64,000 bases of DNA from Alphaproteobacteria bacterium (GCA_020850755.1 JADZEB010000016.1:248001-312000), one strand, 5' to 3'. Positions 34,289-43,591 are shown, counted from the stretch's first letter. Numbers and translations: made by a program. The notes: a model not told the origin generated them from the sequence alone.

Positions 34289-35316
34289 GCCGCGCCCCCG
34301 CTGCCCGCTTGCTGCAGTTCACGCCAACGCAGGCAGGCAACGGCGTGCGCGGCCGTGCCACCCGCCTCCATCCGCTCCAGCACGGGGCGGGATTCCGCAC
34401 AGGACGGTGCGGCAAAGGCACAGCGGGTGCGGAACGCACAGCCGGACGGCACCGCGACGGCAGATGGAGGATCCCCCTGGAGCGCCGGCGTATCCATCAA
34501 CGAGCCTGGCGTCAGCTTGGGCGCGGCGGCCAGCAATGCGCGCGTGTAGGGGTGCGAGGGTGCAGCAAAGATCTGCTCGGTCTCACCCACCTCGACAATG
34601 CGCCCGAGATACATGATGGCCACGCGATCGCACATGCGCTGCACGACCGACAGATCGTGGCTGACGAACAGATAGGTCAGCCCGAGCCGCTCGCGCAGGT
34701 CGTGGAACAGGCGCAGTACGGTGGCCTGCACCGAGAGATCGAGGCCCGAGGTCGGCTCGTCAAGAATAACGATGCGCGGCTCCAGCACCAGGATGCGCGC
34801 CAAGCCGACGCGGCGCTGCTGCCCGCCCGAAAGCTCGTGCGGGTAGCGGCGGCGGAAGGAACTGTCCAGCCCGACCGCATCCAGCATGGTGTCGATGCGC
34901 CGGTCGCGCGTGCCACGATCGGCAACGCCATGGATGCGCAGCGCCTCGTCCAGCGCATGGCCGATGCTCCACCAGGGATCGAGCGCGGCACCAGGATCCT
35001 GGTGGACATACTGCACAGCGCGGCGGATGCGCCGTGCCTCGGCCGGTGCAAGGCCGGACACAACCCGCCCATCCAGGCTGATCGTGCCCGACTTCTCCCG
35101 CAGTAGACCAAGCGCAGTCTTTGCCAGCGTAGTCTTGCCGCATCCACTCTCGCCAACCAGGCCCAGCGCCTCGCCTGCGCGCAGATCCAGCGTCACGCCG
35201 TCCACAGCGCGAACCAAAGGGCGGGGCTTCCCGAGAAACGCCTTGCCGCCGCCAAGCACGGTCACGACATCGTCGAAGGACAGGATCGCCTGTCCTGCTA
35301 TTAGCGTGCTGCTCAT
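34285..35316 (-). CDS. dipeptide/oligopeptide ABC transporter ATPase (DppF/OppF type)
   Basis: A 343-residue ATPase with Walker A GESGCGKTT, signature LSGGQQRR, Walker B VILDEPTSGLD, VSHDLSVV, and the C-terminal CAFRTRCAFAAPSC cysteine domain. ATG at 35316 overlaps the DppD stop as ATGA; the frame opens 46 codons earlier inside the neighbour. It belongs to the Dpp2 set. Confidence 0.92.
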   Translation of the reverse strand: MSSTLIAGQAILSFDDVVTVLGGGKAFLGKPRPLVRAVDGVTLDLRAGEALGLVGESGCGKTTLAKTALGLLREKSGTISLDGRVVSGLAPAEARRIRRAVQYVHQDPGAALDPWWSIGHALDEALRIHGVADRGTRDRRIDTMLDAVGLDSSFRRRYPHELSGGQQRRVGLARILVLEPRIVILDEPTSGLDLSVQATVLRLFHDLRERLGLTYLFVSHDLSVVQRMCDRVAIMYLGRIVEVGETEQIFAAPSHPYTRALLAAAPKLTPGSLMDTPALQGDPPSAVAVPSGCAFRTRCAFAAPSCAESRPVLERMEAGGTAAHAVACLRWRELQQAGSGGAA

Positions 35317-36347
35317 GCGGCCCTCGTCGCCGGATCGGCGTCCGGGGGATAGAGCGTGCAGGCGACCCGGTGCTGGGATGCCGGCGTGGTGACGGCCGGC
35401 CGCGCCATCGCACAGACCGGCCGCGCATCCGTGCAGCGCGGGTTGAAGCGGCAACCGCTCGGTGGCTTCAGTGGCGATGGCACGGCACCCGGTATGCCCG
35501 CCAGTTCCACCGCGCGATCGGGGTGGCAGGCGAGCAACATGCGGCTGTAGGGATGAAGCGGTGCCCCGAGCACGGAGGCCACGGGACCGCTCTCAACGGT
35601 CTGGCCCGCATACATCACGGTCACCGTATCGCAAAGCTGGGCCACGACACCGAAATCGTGCGTCACGAATATCATCGACAGCCCGAACCGCTCCGCCAGT
35701 TCGCGCAAGAGCTTCAGGATCTGGAGTTGCGTTGTCACATCCAGCGCAGTGGTGGGCTCGTCGGCCAGAATGACCTTGGGTCGCGTGGACAGGGCGGCCG
35801 CGATCAGCAGCCGCTGGCGTTGCCCGCCCGAGAACTGATGCGGGTAGCGATCGAGCGCCTGCTCCGCGTCCGGAAGCTGCACCGCGGACAGGACCGAGAC
35901 TAGATGCGCGCGGTGGCGCGCGCGCGTGGCGCGATCCACCCGGCCCCGCAGCGGCGCCTCTTCGCCGGGCAGGCCGTGCCAGCGCAGCGATTCCATCAGC
36001 TGGTCGCCGACCCGGAACACGGGATTGAGCGCCTGGAACGGGTCTTGCGGGATGAAACCGATCGCGCGCCCGCGGACCTCGCGCGCCATGGCGTCGCCCG
36101 AGAGTTGCAGGAGGTCGCGCCCTTCGAAATGCACCCGGCCCCGCTCGACCACGGTCCGCTTGGGCAGGAGCCCAAGGATCGCCTTGATCAGCGTCGACTT
36201 GCCGCAGCCGCTTTCACCCACCACGCCGTGGATCGAGCCCGGCCGCAACACGAGATCGGCACGATCGAGGATCTCGGCCTTGCCCTCGTCGGTACCAACG
36301 GTAACGGCAAGGTCCTCGATCGCCAGCAGCGCGTCGTCGACGCTCAT
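35313..36347 (-). CDS. dipeptide/oligopeptide ABC transporter ATPase (DppD/OppD type)
   Basis: The 344-residue ATPase has Walker A GESGCGKST, signature FSGGQRQR, Walker [21 protein letters not shown] and the CRFNPRCTDARPVC C-terminal domain. It overlaps the permease gene and the DppF gene by 4 bp each, so Dpp2 subunits are translationally coupled. Confidence 0.93.
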   Translation of the reverse strand: MSVDDALLAIEDLAVTVGTDEGKAEILDRADLVLRPGSIHGVVGESGCGKSTLIKAILGLLPKRTVVERGRVHFEGRDLLQLSGDAMAREVRGRAIGFIPQDPFQALNPVFRVGDQLMESLRWHGLPGEEAPLRGRVDRATRARHRAHLVSVLSAVQLPDAEQALDRYPHQFSGGQRQRLLIAAALSTRPKVILADEPTTALDVTTQLQILKLLRELAERFGLSMIFVTHDFGVVAQLCDTVTVMYAGQTVESGPVASVLGAPLHPYSRMLLACHPDRAVELAGIPGAVPSPLKPPSGCRFNPRCTDARPVCAMARPAVTTPASQHRVACTLYPPDADPATRAA

Positions 36348-37183
36348 CGCGACCTCCGCAGGCGCGGATCGACCAGGTCACGCAGACCGTCGCCGAAAAG
36401 GTTAAAGCCGAGTACGGTGACGAGGATCGCCAGGCCAGGGAACATGGCAAACCACCAGGCATCGGGCAGGTAGCGCCGGCTTTCGGCGATCGCTAGTCCC
36501 CAATCCGGATCAGGCGGGCTGGCGCCGATGCCGAGGAATCCAAGCACCGCGGTGGTAAGGATCGTGAAGCCCATGCCAATGGTCGCGCGCACGATCACTG
36601 GAGAGGCGACATTGGGCAGGACGTGCACCAGAAGGATGCGCGCCTGCGACGCACCGAGCCCCTGCAGCGCCTCGACAAACAGGGCATGGCGCACGCGGCG
36701 TGTCTCGGAATAGACCGTGCGGGCGAAGAAAGGCCAGTAGGTGAGTGCCAGCGCCAGCATGGCGCTTTGCAGGCCCCGACCGATCAACTGGGCGATCGCC
36801 AGCGCGAGGATGAGCTGCGGCACCGAGAGGAAGATATCGACAAGGCGCATCAATGCCTCGCCGGAGATGCTGCTGGTGTAGCCCGCATACAGGCCGATCG
36901 GCACGCCTATCGCCATCGCCAGCGCTACCACCGAGAGCGACACGATCAAGGCCCCGCGCGTGCCCAGTATCACACGCGAGCAGATGTCGCGGCCGAGATT
37001 GTCCGTACCGAACAGGAACTCGGCCGAGGGCGGTTTGAGCCGCGCCATGATGTTGCTGTCGAAAACCGCCTCGGGCTTGGGCGTGAGCCAGGGCGCGAAG
37101 ATGCCGATGAACACCACGACGACGATGATCGCGAAGCCGATCACCGCCGGAATGTCACGAAGGAACTTCTTGAGGAGGAGCAT
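36344..37183 (-). CDS. dipeptide ABC transporter permease (DppC type)
   Basis: A 279-residue permease: after a short N-terminus comes AVIGFAIIVVVVFIGIFAPW, then FGTDNLGRDICSRVILGTR and the coupling loop VEALQGLGASQARILLVH, ending NLFGDGLRDLVDPRLRR. ATG at 37183 is the first start that gives a normal DppC N-terminus; an upstream extension of 65 codons shows no permease-like sequence. It follows DppB by 20 bp. Confidence 0.92.
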   Translation of the reverse strand: MLLLKKFLRDIPAVIGFAIIVVVVFIGIFAPWLTPKPEAVFDSNIMARLKPPSAEFLFGTDNLGRDICSRVILGTRGALIVSLSVVALAMAIGVPIGLYAGYTSSISGEALMRLVDIFLSVPQLILALAIAQLIGRGLQSAMLALALTYWPFFARTVYSETRRVRHALFVEALQGLGASQARILLVHVLPNVASPVIVRATIGMGFTILTTAVLGFLGIGASPPDPDWGLAIAESRRYLPDAWWFAMFPGLAILVTVLGFNLFGDGLRDLVDPRLRRSR

Positions 37184-37203
37184 GCCGATCCGACGCCTTC
37201 TCG

Positions 37204-38214
37204 CTACAGCGTCTCGGCCACGCGTGGATCCAGCAGCGCAAGCACGACATCCACGGCCAGATTGACGAATGCGTAGATCAGCCCAACCACCAGGGTAACC
37301 GCCAGGATAGCCTTGTAGTCGGAGGTGAAGATCGCCTGAACCGCGTAGCTGCCGATGCCGGGCCAGTCGTAGATCCACTCCACCGCCACCGCGCCGGCGA
37401 TCAGCGCGCCGAACAGCAAGCCGATCTGCGTCGTGGCCGCAACCACGGAATTGCGCAGCACATAGACCCAGATGATGCGCCGCTCCGGATAGCCGGCCGC
37501 CTTCGCGTAGGAAACGAAATCCTTCTGCATGGTATCGAGCACGCCGGCGCGCGTGAAGCGAGCGATCGTTGCCAGCCCGCCCAGCGACAGGGTGAAGGCC
37601 GGCATGATCAGGTGCTCGATCGCATTCAAGAAGGTCGTGAAGTTCAGCGACACCAGGCTGTCGATCAGGTAGAGGCCGGTGAAGAAGGGCGGCGGATCGA
37701 TGCCCGTCTCCAGCCGCCCGCGCAGCGGCAGGATGTCGAACTCCATCGAGAAGGTGAACTGCAGGATGATCGCGAACCAGAAGGACGCGACCGCAAGGCC
37801 CGCCACCGTGACGATGCGCACGATATGATCGAAGGCCGAGTTGTGCCAGACCGCCGCCAGCGTGCCGAGCGGGATGCCGACCGCGGTAGCGAATATCAGG
37901 GCGGCGAAGGTCAGTTCGATCGTTGCCGGCAGCCTGAGCGCGATATCAGCCGCGACCGGGCGGTTGGTGAACAGCGACGTGCCCAGATCGGCGCGCATCA
38001 CCTGCCCGAAATAGATCAGGAACTGCTTCCAGATGGGAAGATCGAAGCCGAAGGCCGCGCGAATGGCCGCGATCTGCTCGGGGGTCGCATTCTCGCCGGC
38101 GAGTGCCGCCGAGGGATCGGCCGGCAACACCCGCAGCATGATGAACGTAAGGACCATTAGGCCGAAGAGGGCCGGAAGCGCCAGCAGCAACCTGCGCAAG
38201 ATGAAACGCAACAT
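37204..38214 (-). CDS. dipeptide ABC transporter permease (DppB type)
   Basis: The 336-residue permease begins FILRRLLLALPALFGLMVLT and contains the DppB coupling motif VSYAKAAGYPERRIIWVYVLR and VEWIYDWPGIGSYAVQAI. It is longer than the Dpp1 counterpart in its periplasmic loop. It starts 50 bp after the hairpin that separates it from the binding-protein gene. Confidence 0.93.
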   Translation of the reverse strand: MLRFILRRLLLALPALFGLMVLTFIMLRVLPADPSAALAGENATPEQIAAIRAAFGFDLPIWKQFLIYFGQVMRADLGTSLFTNRPVAADIALRLPATIELTFAALIFATAVGIPLGTLAAVWHNSAFDHIVRIVTVAGLAVASFWFAIILQFTFSMEFDILPLRGRLETGIDPPPFFTGLYLIDSLVSLNFTTFLNAIEHLIMPAFTLSLGGLATIARFTRAGVLDTMQKDFVSYAKAAGYPERRIIWVYVLRNSVVAATTQIGLLFGALIAGAVAVEWIYDWPGIGSYAVQAIFTSDYKAILAVTLVVGLIYAFVNLAVDVVLALLDPRVAETL

Positions 38215-38263
38215 GATCCCGGCTCAGTACGGCGCCGCACGGGCGCGTGGACAAGACATCACG

Positions 38264-38287
38264 GGGGGCCGGCTCGATCCGGCCCCC
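38264..38287 (-). other. strong intercistronic hairpin between Dpp2 binding protein and dppB
   Basis: GGGGGCCGG (38264-38272) pairs perfectly with CCGGCCCCC (38279-38287) around a 6-base loop. It starts 14 bp after the binding-protein stop and ends 50 bp before the dppB ATG on the minus strand. No U-run follows. It is placed as in the Liv and Dpp3 operons, suggesting stabilisation of the binding-protein message or partial termination. Confidence 0.7.
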
Positions 38288-38301
38288 GCAATGGTCGTGC
38301 T

Positions 38302-39897
38302 CTAGTTGCTCAGCGAAACGCCGCGCAGTTCGCCGCCCGAGCCCACAGGCGAGAACTGGTAGCCCTGCACGCGCTGGCTCAGTCCACGCAACTGCACCGT
38401 GTTGTAGATCCAGATGTCGGCCGCCTCGCTCACGACGATGCGTGAAGCCTCCTCGTAGAGTTGGCGGCGGCGGTTCTGGTCGGTGCTGACGCGGGCCTCG
38501 CGCAGCATCGCGTCGACGCGCGGGTTGGTGTACCAGGACGAGGCCTTCCAGGTACCGTGGAACTGGCTGTCATACATCTGGCCGATCCAGTTCTCGGGAT
38601 CGACGAAGTAGGTCGAGACCCAGTGCACCCACATGTCCGGGGTCGTCTCCACCCGCGCGGTCGAGCTTGTCAGCGTCGGCCAGGTATTCGGCACGATCTT
38701 GAGGTTGACGCCGATGCGGCGCAGATCGGCCTGGAGCAGTTCGGCCGCCTGGGTGGTCTGCGCGAGCTGGGTCTGGATATGGATCTCGATCTCGCGCGTG
38801 ACCGGCGCGCCCTGCGCGCGCGCCTGTTCGCATTCAGCCCGCGCCTTGTCGAGATTGTAATCGTAGCCGGCCAGGTCGGCGGGCGCGCCCCACAGGTTCT
38901 TCGGGATGGGCCCGCCATTGCGCACCGCATAGTCCTTCAGGATACCGCTGATGAAGCCCATATAATTGAAGGCGTGCGAGAGGCAGCGGCGGAAATGCAC
39001 GTTGTCGAGCGGCGGGCGGCGGTTGTTGATGCGCAGCACCATCACCCGCATGCTCTCGTCGCGCGCGACGCGGACCCCGCGCGAGCGCGACACGCGCTCG
39101 ACCATATCGGTCGGCAGGTAGCTGTCGGTCGCGTCGATGTCGCCGCGCAGAAGCGCGTTCACACGCGTGGTGGTCTCCAGGATGGGGCGCGAGCGCACGA
39201 CATCGATCGGGCGCTGGTTGTGCGACCAGCCCAGGAAATGCTCGCGGAAGCGGGTCATATCGACCAGTTCCTGCGGACGATAGGTCGACGGGTCGAACCG
39301 GTAGGCGCCAGACCCCGCGGCATTCGAGGACAGCCAGGCGGAACCCCAGTCGTTGTTTCTCTCGTTCGCGCGAACAAGGCGCGAATTGACGATCGAAACG
39401 AGCGGGATTGCGGCCAGGAAGGGCGAGTAGGCCGCCTTGAGCTGGAAGCGCACGGTGCGCGCATCCACCGCCGTGATGCCCGAGGGATCAAGGATCGGCA
39501 GGAAGGCAGCCGCCGGCGCACGACGCAAGCCCAGCACGCGGCGGAACGAATAGACCACGTCCTCGGCGGTCATGTCGCTGCCATCATGGAACTTGATCCC
39601 GGGGCGCAGCGTGAAGGTCCAGGTCAGGCCATCGGGGCTGACGGTGTGCCCGCTGGCGAGCCAGGGCACGAGCTCCGGCGGGTTGCCCTGGTAGCGGTAG
39701 AGTTCGTCGTACATGTTGAGCTGGATGAACTGCATCGGCACGTCCGCGATGACGTGCGGATCGAGGCCGCCTGGCAATTGGTCGCCCCAGACGATCTCAT
39801 TCGGCCGCCGCTGCGCCTCGGCCGGCGCAACAGCCACGCCGCTGGCCGCCATAAGCCCGGCCGCGGCAAGAACGAACAATCTCCTACGCATGGTCAT
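38302..39897 (-). CDS. peptide-type ABC transporter substrate-binding protein (SBP family 5), Dpp2
   Basis: The 531-residue protein has a Sec signal (MTMRRRLFVLAAAGLMAASG to AEAQ), EIVWGDQLPGGLDPHVIADV, and LRPGIKFHDGSDMTAEDVVYSF, followed by a third domain with EIHIQTQLAQTTQAAELLQ. AAGGGAG precedes the ATG. It is first of the BCDF-type transporter genes. It shares overall layout (GGLDPHVIADVPMQ, NPPELVPWLASG) with the Dpp3 receptor at 53085, so these two are a closer pair than the Dpp1 receptors. Confidence 0.93.
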   Translation of the reverse strand: MTMRRRLFVLAAAGLMAASGVAVAPAEAQRRPNEIVWGDQLPGGLDPHVIADVPMQFIQLNMYDELYRYQGNPPELVPWLASGHTVSPDGLTWTFTLRPGIKFHDGSDMTAEDVVYSFRRVLGLRRAPAAAFLPILDPSGITAVDARTVRFQLKAAYSPFLAAIPLVSIVNSRLVRANERNNDWGSAWLSSNAAGSGAYRFDPSTYRPQELVDMTRFREHFLGWSHNQRPIDVVRSRPILETTTRVNALLRGDIDATDSYLPTDMVERVSRSRGVRVARDESMRVMVLRINNRRPPLDNVHFRRCLSHAFNYMGFISGILKDYAVRNGGPIPKNLWGAPADLAGYDYNLDKARAECEQARAQGAPVTREIEIHIQTQLAQTTQAAELLQADLRRIGVNLKIVPNTWPTLTSSTARVETTPDMWVHWVSTYFVDPENWIGQMYDSQFHGTWKASSWYTNPRVDAMLREARVSTDQNRRRQLYEEASRIVVSEAADIWIYNTVQLRGLSQRVQGYQFSPVGSGGELRGVSLSN

Positions 39898-40036
39898 GCT
39901 CCCTTGGTCGTGAATGCCATTGATGTTGATTGGACAGCCGGGTTCCGATCGCCCGGTGGTGCCACGTCGTCCCGCGCCATACTAGCCACCAACGGAGCCG
40001 GTCAGGCAACAGCGGATCGTCCGCGCCCCCGATGGC
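39898..40036. promoter_or_regulatory. 139-bp gap before Dpp2 binding-protein gene
   Basis: The spacer between the racemase stop and the binding-protein ATG on the minus strand holds a small perfect stem, GCGGA (40012-40016) / TCCGC (40020-40024), right after the racemase stop. A secondary promoter for the transporter genes could lie here, but no hexamers are clear. Confidence 0.3.
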
Positions 40037-40819
40037 CTAGGACAGATAGGGCTTGTCGGGCGGCGCAGGCCAGGCGGTCTTGGCGTGCGAAAGCCCCATG
40101 TCCAGCATGGCGTCGGCGGTCTTCAGCGCGGCCAGAACGGGGCTCACCACCGGCGCACCCAGCCGCTCGGTAAGAGAGCGCTCGATCCCCATGAAGGCCA
40201 TGCTCATGCAGCCCATCACCAGCACGTCGGCGCCGTCCTCCTCGATGCAGCGGCGGGCCACGGCGACGATGCGGTCCATGGCGTCGTTGGCCTTGCGCGA
40301 GAAATCGACCACGCTCACCCCGACGCCACGGATCGAGGCGAGGCGCTCGGCCACGCCCTGGGCGCGCATGCGCGGCAACTGGCGCTTGGCCCCGCTGTCC
40401 AGCGGCGAGAGGATCGAGAAGCGCTCGCCCAGTTGCATCGCCAGCATGACGCTGCTCTGCCCGGGCCCTACCACCGGCATCGCGACCGATTCTCGCACAG
40501 CATCCAGCGCCGGATCGGAGAAGCAGCCGACGATACCCGCGCTCGCCCCCTCCTCGGCGGCATTCTTCAGGCCAGAGAGGATGTAGGGGGAGACGGCCAC
40601 GGCATCGCGCTCGCTCTCGATCGAAGGGTAGCCGGCTGCCGCGGACCGCACCTCGACGCGCGTGTTCGGGCCGGCATTCTGCTGGAGGAAGACGCGCCGC
40701 CGCTCGACCTCCGCCTCGCCCAGCACGCGCTCCATCGGCGACACAAGCTGGTAGCAGATCCAGCGTTCCTTGCCTGCTCCCCCTGCCCCGGATGCCGCCA
40801 CCCCGGCTGATGCTGCCAT
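40037..40819 (-). CDS. Asp/Glu/hydantoin racemase family protein
   Basis: The 260-residue product has both catalytic cysteines of the family, in GIVGCFSDP (Cys99) and LVMGCMSMAF (Cys204). YQLVSPME and the VGPGQSSVMLAMQLGERFSIL stretch match hydantoin racemases, which interconvert 5-substituted hydantoin enantiomers; activity on amino acids or other acids is possible. An Ala/Gly-rich extension of about 16 residues precedes the domain. ATG at 40819 is preceded by GGAGGAAC. It lies between the M28 peptidase and the Dpp2 receptor in the same strand. Confidence 0.87.
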   Translation of the reverse strand: MAASAGVAASGAGGAGKERWICYQLVSPMERVLGEAEVERRRVFLQQNAGPNTRVEVRSAAAGYPSIESERDAVAVSPYILSGLKNAAEEGASAGIVGCFSDPALDAVRESVAMPVVGPGQSSVMLAMQLGERFSILSPLDSGAKRQLPRMRAQGVAERLASIRGVGVSVVDFSRKANDAMDRIVAVARRCIEEDGADVLVMGCMSMAFMGIERSLTERLGAPVVSPVLAALKTADAMLDMGLSHAKTAWPAPPDKPYLS

Positions 40820-40852
40820 CGCCCGTTCCTCCCTGCTGCGTCGCACCCTTGC

Positions 40853-42628
40853 CTAGCGAAGCTGGTTGAGCGCCTCGCCGATGATGGCGCAGGAATCCGC
40901 CATGGCGTCGGCGACGCGGTTGCGCGCGCGGACGAGCTTGGTCTCCAGCATCCAGCGCGCCTCCCCGTCCGGCAGGGCGGTCAGTTCCGGCACGTCGTAG
41001 AGGCAGGGGATCATGGTCGTTTGCGGCGTGAAGCCGTAGGGGTCGTGGCCATAGGTGCCGATCGAGGTGCTTTGCAGCGGCACCAGGACGCGCGACAGGC
41101 GCTTCATTGCGCCGTTGAGCAGCTTGGCCGCCGCCTCGCTGCCCTTGCCCTGGGCGAAGGCGTCGGCCTCGGCCTGGGCGCGGGCATCAAGCCGCGCGGC
41201 CTCCGCCGCGAAGCGTTGCGCCGCCGCCAGCGCGCCTTCGAGCCCGACCGCCTTGCCGGCCGGCGCCAGCTCGCCCACGCGTCCGATAACCTGCTCGGCC
41301 ACCGGCACGAAGCGGAAGGGCAGCACGGGCGCGGTGCAGAGCTGCCAGAGATAGGCGCCATAGACGCGGATGTGGTCCTTCATCTGCGCCCAGTCCATCT
41401 TGTCGAGGCGGTTCTCGATCGAATGGTGCCACCAGCCGAGATTGGCCAGCGCGGTCGCCTTCAACTCCGCCTCGGTGAAGCTGCCCTCGCCGTGGAACAT
41501 CGGGATGCCGATGCCAAAGAAGCTTGCATCGCCGTTCTTGGCCGAGCGCTTCCACTTGAGCTTCTTGGCGCCGAGCAGCCGCTTCTCGATCGCGGTATGG
41601 AACGCCTTCAGCTCGGCGTTGGAGGCGGTGGACCATTCCGTGGTGCCGATGAAGGCCGGCTGGTCGATCTGGAGATAGGCCACGCAGTTGGCACGCAGCC
41701 GGTCCCAGTTGCGGTCGCAGAACCAGGACGAGCCGGCCATGGTGCCGGTCTCGTGCGCGGTCCAGAAGCCGAAGGTCACGCCGCGGCGCAGCTTCTCGCG
41801 GTGGCGGTTGAAGACGCGCGCCAGTTCCATGAAGCAGGCATTGCCGGCGGCATTGTCGGTGGCCGCCTCGCCGGGCCAGGAATCCTGGTGGCCGCCCACC
41901 AGGACGAAATCATCCGCCTCCGGGCTGGCCGCCGGCGCCGGCATGTTGGCGATGGTGATCTGGACCGGATACCAGCCATTATCGACATAGGTCCGGAACC
42001 ACACCTTGACCGGCCCCTTGCCCATCATCTCGCGCAGCTTGAGGCCGGCCGTGCGCGCGATGCCGATGCAGGGGATCGTCGGCATCTCGCTCTTGACGTT
42101 GTCGGGCGTGGGGTTGCCCCACACCGGCTTGACCGAACCGAAGGGCACCGCCGTGTTCTCGGGGTGGCCCCAGTTCATCATCACCGCGCCGATCGCGCCC
42201 TTCATGCCGGCGATGCGCTGCTTCTCGTGGCGCGCCGGCGAATAGGACAGCTCGGTCAGGATGATCTTGCCGCGCGCATCCTTGCCGACATAGTCGGAGA
42301 AGGCGCCGCCACCGACATCCAGCAGCTCGCCCTCCACACCCTCGGGCAGGGTGAGCAGGCTGTGGCCGAGCGTATTGGCCTGGATGCTGATCTCGACCGG
42401 CGATGTCGCCCGGCAATCAGCGTGCTTGGGGAAGGACACCACCGCCGGCAGCTCGTGCATCGCCACGTCCGACAGGCCGGCGGCCTTCATCGCATCGCGC
42501 GAATACTCGGCCATGCGCTTGCCGTTGGCCGAGCCCGCGGCGCGGTAGGGGATCTGGGTGACGATCGTCTCCACATGCTTGCGGATATTGTCGGCCGAAA
42601 GCTCGGCCAGGATGGCTTCCTCGGACAT
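40853..42628 (-). CDS. M28 family metallopeptidase with PA-like insert, unusual metal-site motif
   Basis: The 591-residue protein has an N-terminal helical lead, a PA-like domain (about 90-200), and an M28 peptidase domain with GGHQDSWPGEAATDNAAG (His247, Asp258). The next motif, normally WDxEE, reads FWTAHETGTMAGS, so His292 replaces the expected base Glu while Glu293 remains. A late WWHHSIENRLDKMD supplies the last His. About 150 helical residues follow (AEAARLDARAQAEADAF). No signal peptide, so cytosolic. AAGGAG precedes the ATG. It likely cleaves imported peptides or amides, but the altered site makes the reaction uncertain. Confidence 0.85.
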   Translation of the reverse strand: MSEEAILAELSADNIRKHVETIVTQIPYRAAGSANGKRMAEYSRDAMKAAGLSDVAMHELPAVVSFPKHADCRATSPVEISIQANTLGHSLLTLPEGVEGELLDVGGGAFSDYVGKDARGKIILTELSYSPARHEKQRIAGMKGAIGAVMMNWGHPENTAVPFGSVKPVWGNPTPDNVKSEMPTIPCIGIARTAGLKLREMMGKGPVKVWFRTYVDNGWYPVQITIANMPAPAASPEADDFVLVGGHQDSWPGEAATDNAAGNACFMELARVFNRHREKLRRGVTFGFWTAHETGTMAGSSWFCDRNWDRLRANCVAYLQIDQPAFIGTTEWSTASNAELKAFHTAIEKRLLGAKKLKWKRSAKNGDASFFGIGIPMFHGEGSFTEAELKATALANLGWWHHSIENRLDKMDWAQMKDHIRVYGAYLWQLCTAPVLPFRFVPVAEQVIGRVGELAPAGKAVGLEGALAAAQRFAAEAARLDARAQAEADAFAQGKGSEAAAKLLNGAMKRLSRVLVPLQSTSIGTYGHDPYGFTPQTTMIPCLYDVPELTALPDGEARWMLETKLVRARNRVADAMADSCAIIGEALNQLR

Positions 42629-42745
42629 GCGGGACTCCTTCGTGTTCGGTCTTCAGCGACCAGTGGCGCGAGCATAGCAAAGGCACGGCGCCTAACAACC
42701 CCGACCCGAGGCTAGTGCCCGCTTTGTTCCAGCCCCCGCCCCGGC
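42629..42745. other. 117-bp spacer, nothing recognised
   Basis: Lies between the M28 peptidase ATG and the stop of the next upstream minus-strand gene. No hairpin or promoter stands out; co-transcription across it is plausible. Confidence 0.3.
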
Positions 42746-43591
42746 CTACCGGGCCAGGATCGCCAGGGCCTCGGCGCAGTTGCGCACCGCAACGCGGGGG
42801 GCGGACGCAACGTGGTCGAGGAACGACGCCACGGCCGCGATCCGACTCGCCCGGCCCGAGCCATAGTCGCCGCGTGGATGCAGCGTCAGCATGGCAAAGC
42901 AATCCTCGGCCATCAGCGCATCGAACTCCTCGATCCAGGTCTTGAGGACGCGCTCGTGGGTCTGGCGCACGCGATAGAGCGGCGCGTCCGACAGCATCTC
43001 CCATTGTGGCAGTTCGACCATGCCGGTGCCCCCGTCATTGTCGAGCGCATAGGGGTGGTCGTCGTCCTGGAACGAGGCATCGTAGCGATAGCCCAGACCG
43101 GCGAGAATCGGCAGGGTGGCACGCGACATGAAGTTCTCGGGCGCGCGGAAGCCGGCCGGGGCGCCACCGAGACGTCTAGTCAGTACTCTGTGCATGCGTT
43201 CAAGCAGCCGTTTCTCGGTATCAGGATCGAGCTTCTCGTGATTCTCCATCGCCCAGCCATGGGCGGCGATCTCATGGCCGTCGGCGGCAATGGCTTCCAC
43301 AAGCGCCGGCTCGGCCTCCGCCTCGGCGCCAGGAACGAAGAAGGTCGCGCGCAGGCCGCGCTCGCGCAGCAACTCCAGGATGCGCCAGGCGCCGAGCCGT
43401 GTCGCGTAGCGACCGTAGGAGTTGCGGCCGTATAGCTCATCGGGGCGTGCCTCGCGCAGGTCGACGCTCGAACCGTGCAGGTTTACCGTGATGCAGAGCG
43501 TGCGCGGCAAGGGCAGCGGCCGATGCGGCGGGAAAGGCACCGGATCAAGGATCGGGGTCGGGGCGCTGGCGGGCGGGGGCGCGGTGGTCAT
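42746..43591 (-). CDS. NodB-fold deacetylase-like protein with degenerate active site
   Basis: The 281-residue protein has the NodB scaffold (RATFFVPGAEAEAEPALVEA, GHEIAAHGW, FRAPENFMS, TLHPRGDYGSG) but key motifs are changed. Motif 1 reads TVNLHG (35-40) where the Asp pair is expected, and motif 2 reads HGWAM (111-115), with Met in place of the second metal His. The late His in LTLHPR remains. A Pro-rich N-terminus of about 30 residues precedes the domain; no signal peptide. It is a neighbour and paralogue of the protein at 43641. It may be a non-catalytic partner or use another metal arrangement. ATG at 43591 gives the usual length; the frame opens 52 codons earlier. Confidence 0.78.
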   Translation of the reverse strand: MTTAPPPASAPTPILDPVPFPPHRPLPLPRTLCITVNLHGSSVDLREARPDELYGRNSYGRYATRLGAWRILELLRERGLRATFFVPGAEAEAEPALVEAIAADGHEIAAHGWAMENHEKLDPDTEKRLLERMHRVLTRRLGGAPAGFRAPENFMSRATLPILAGLGYRYDASFQDDDHPYALDNDGGTGMVELPQWEMLSDAPLYRVRQTHERVLKTWIEEFDALMAEDCFAMLTLHPRGDYGSGRASRIAAVASFLDHVASAPRVAVRNCAEALAILAR

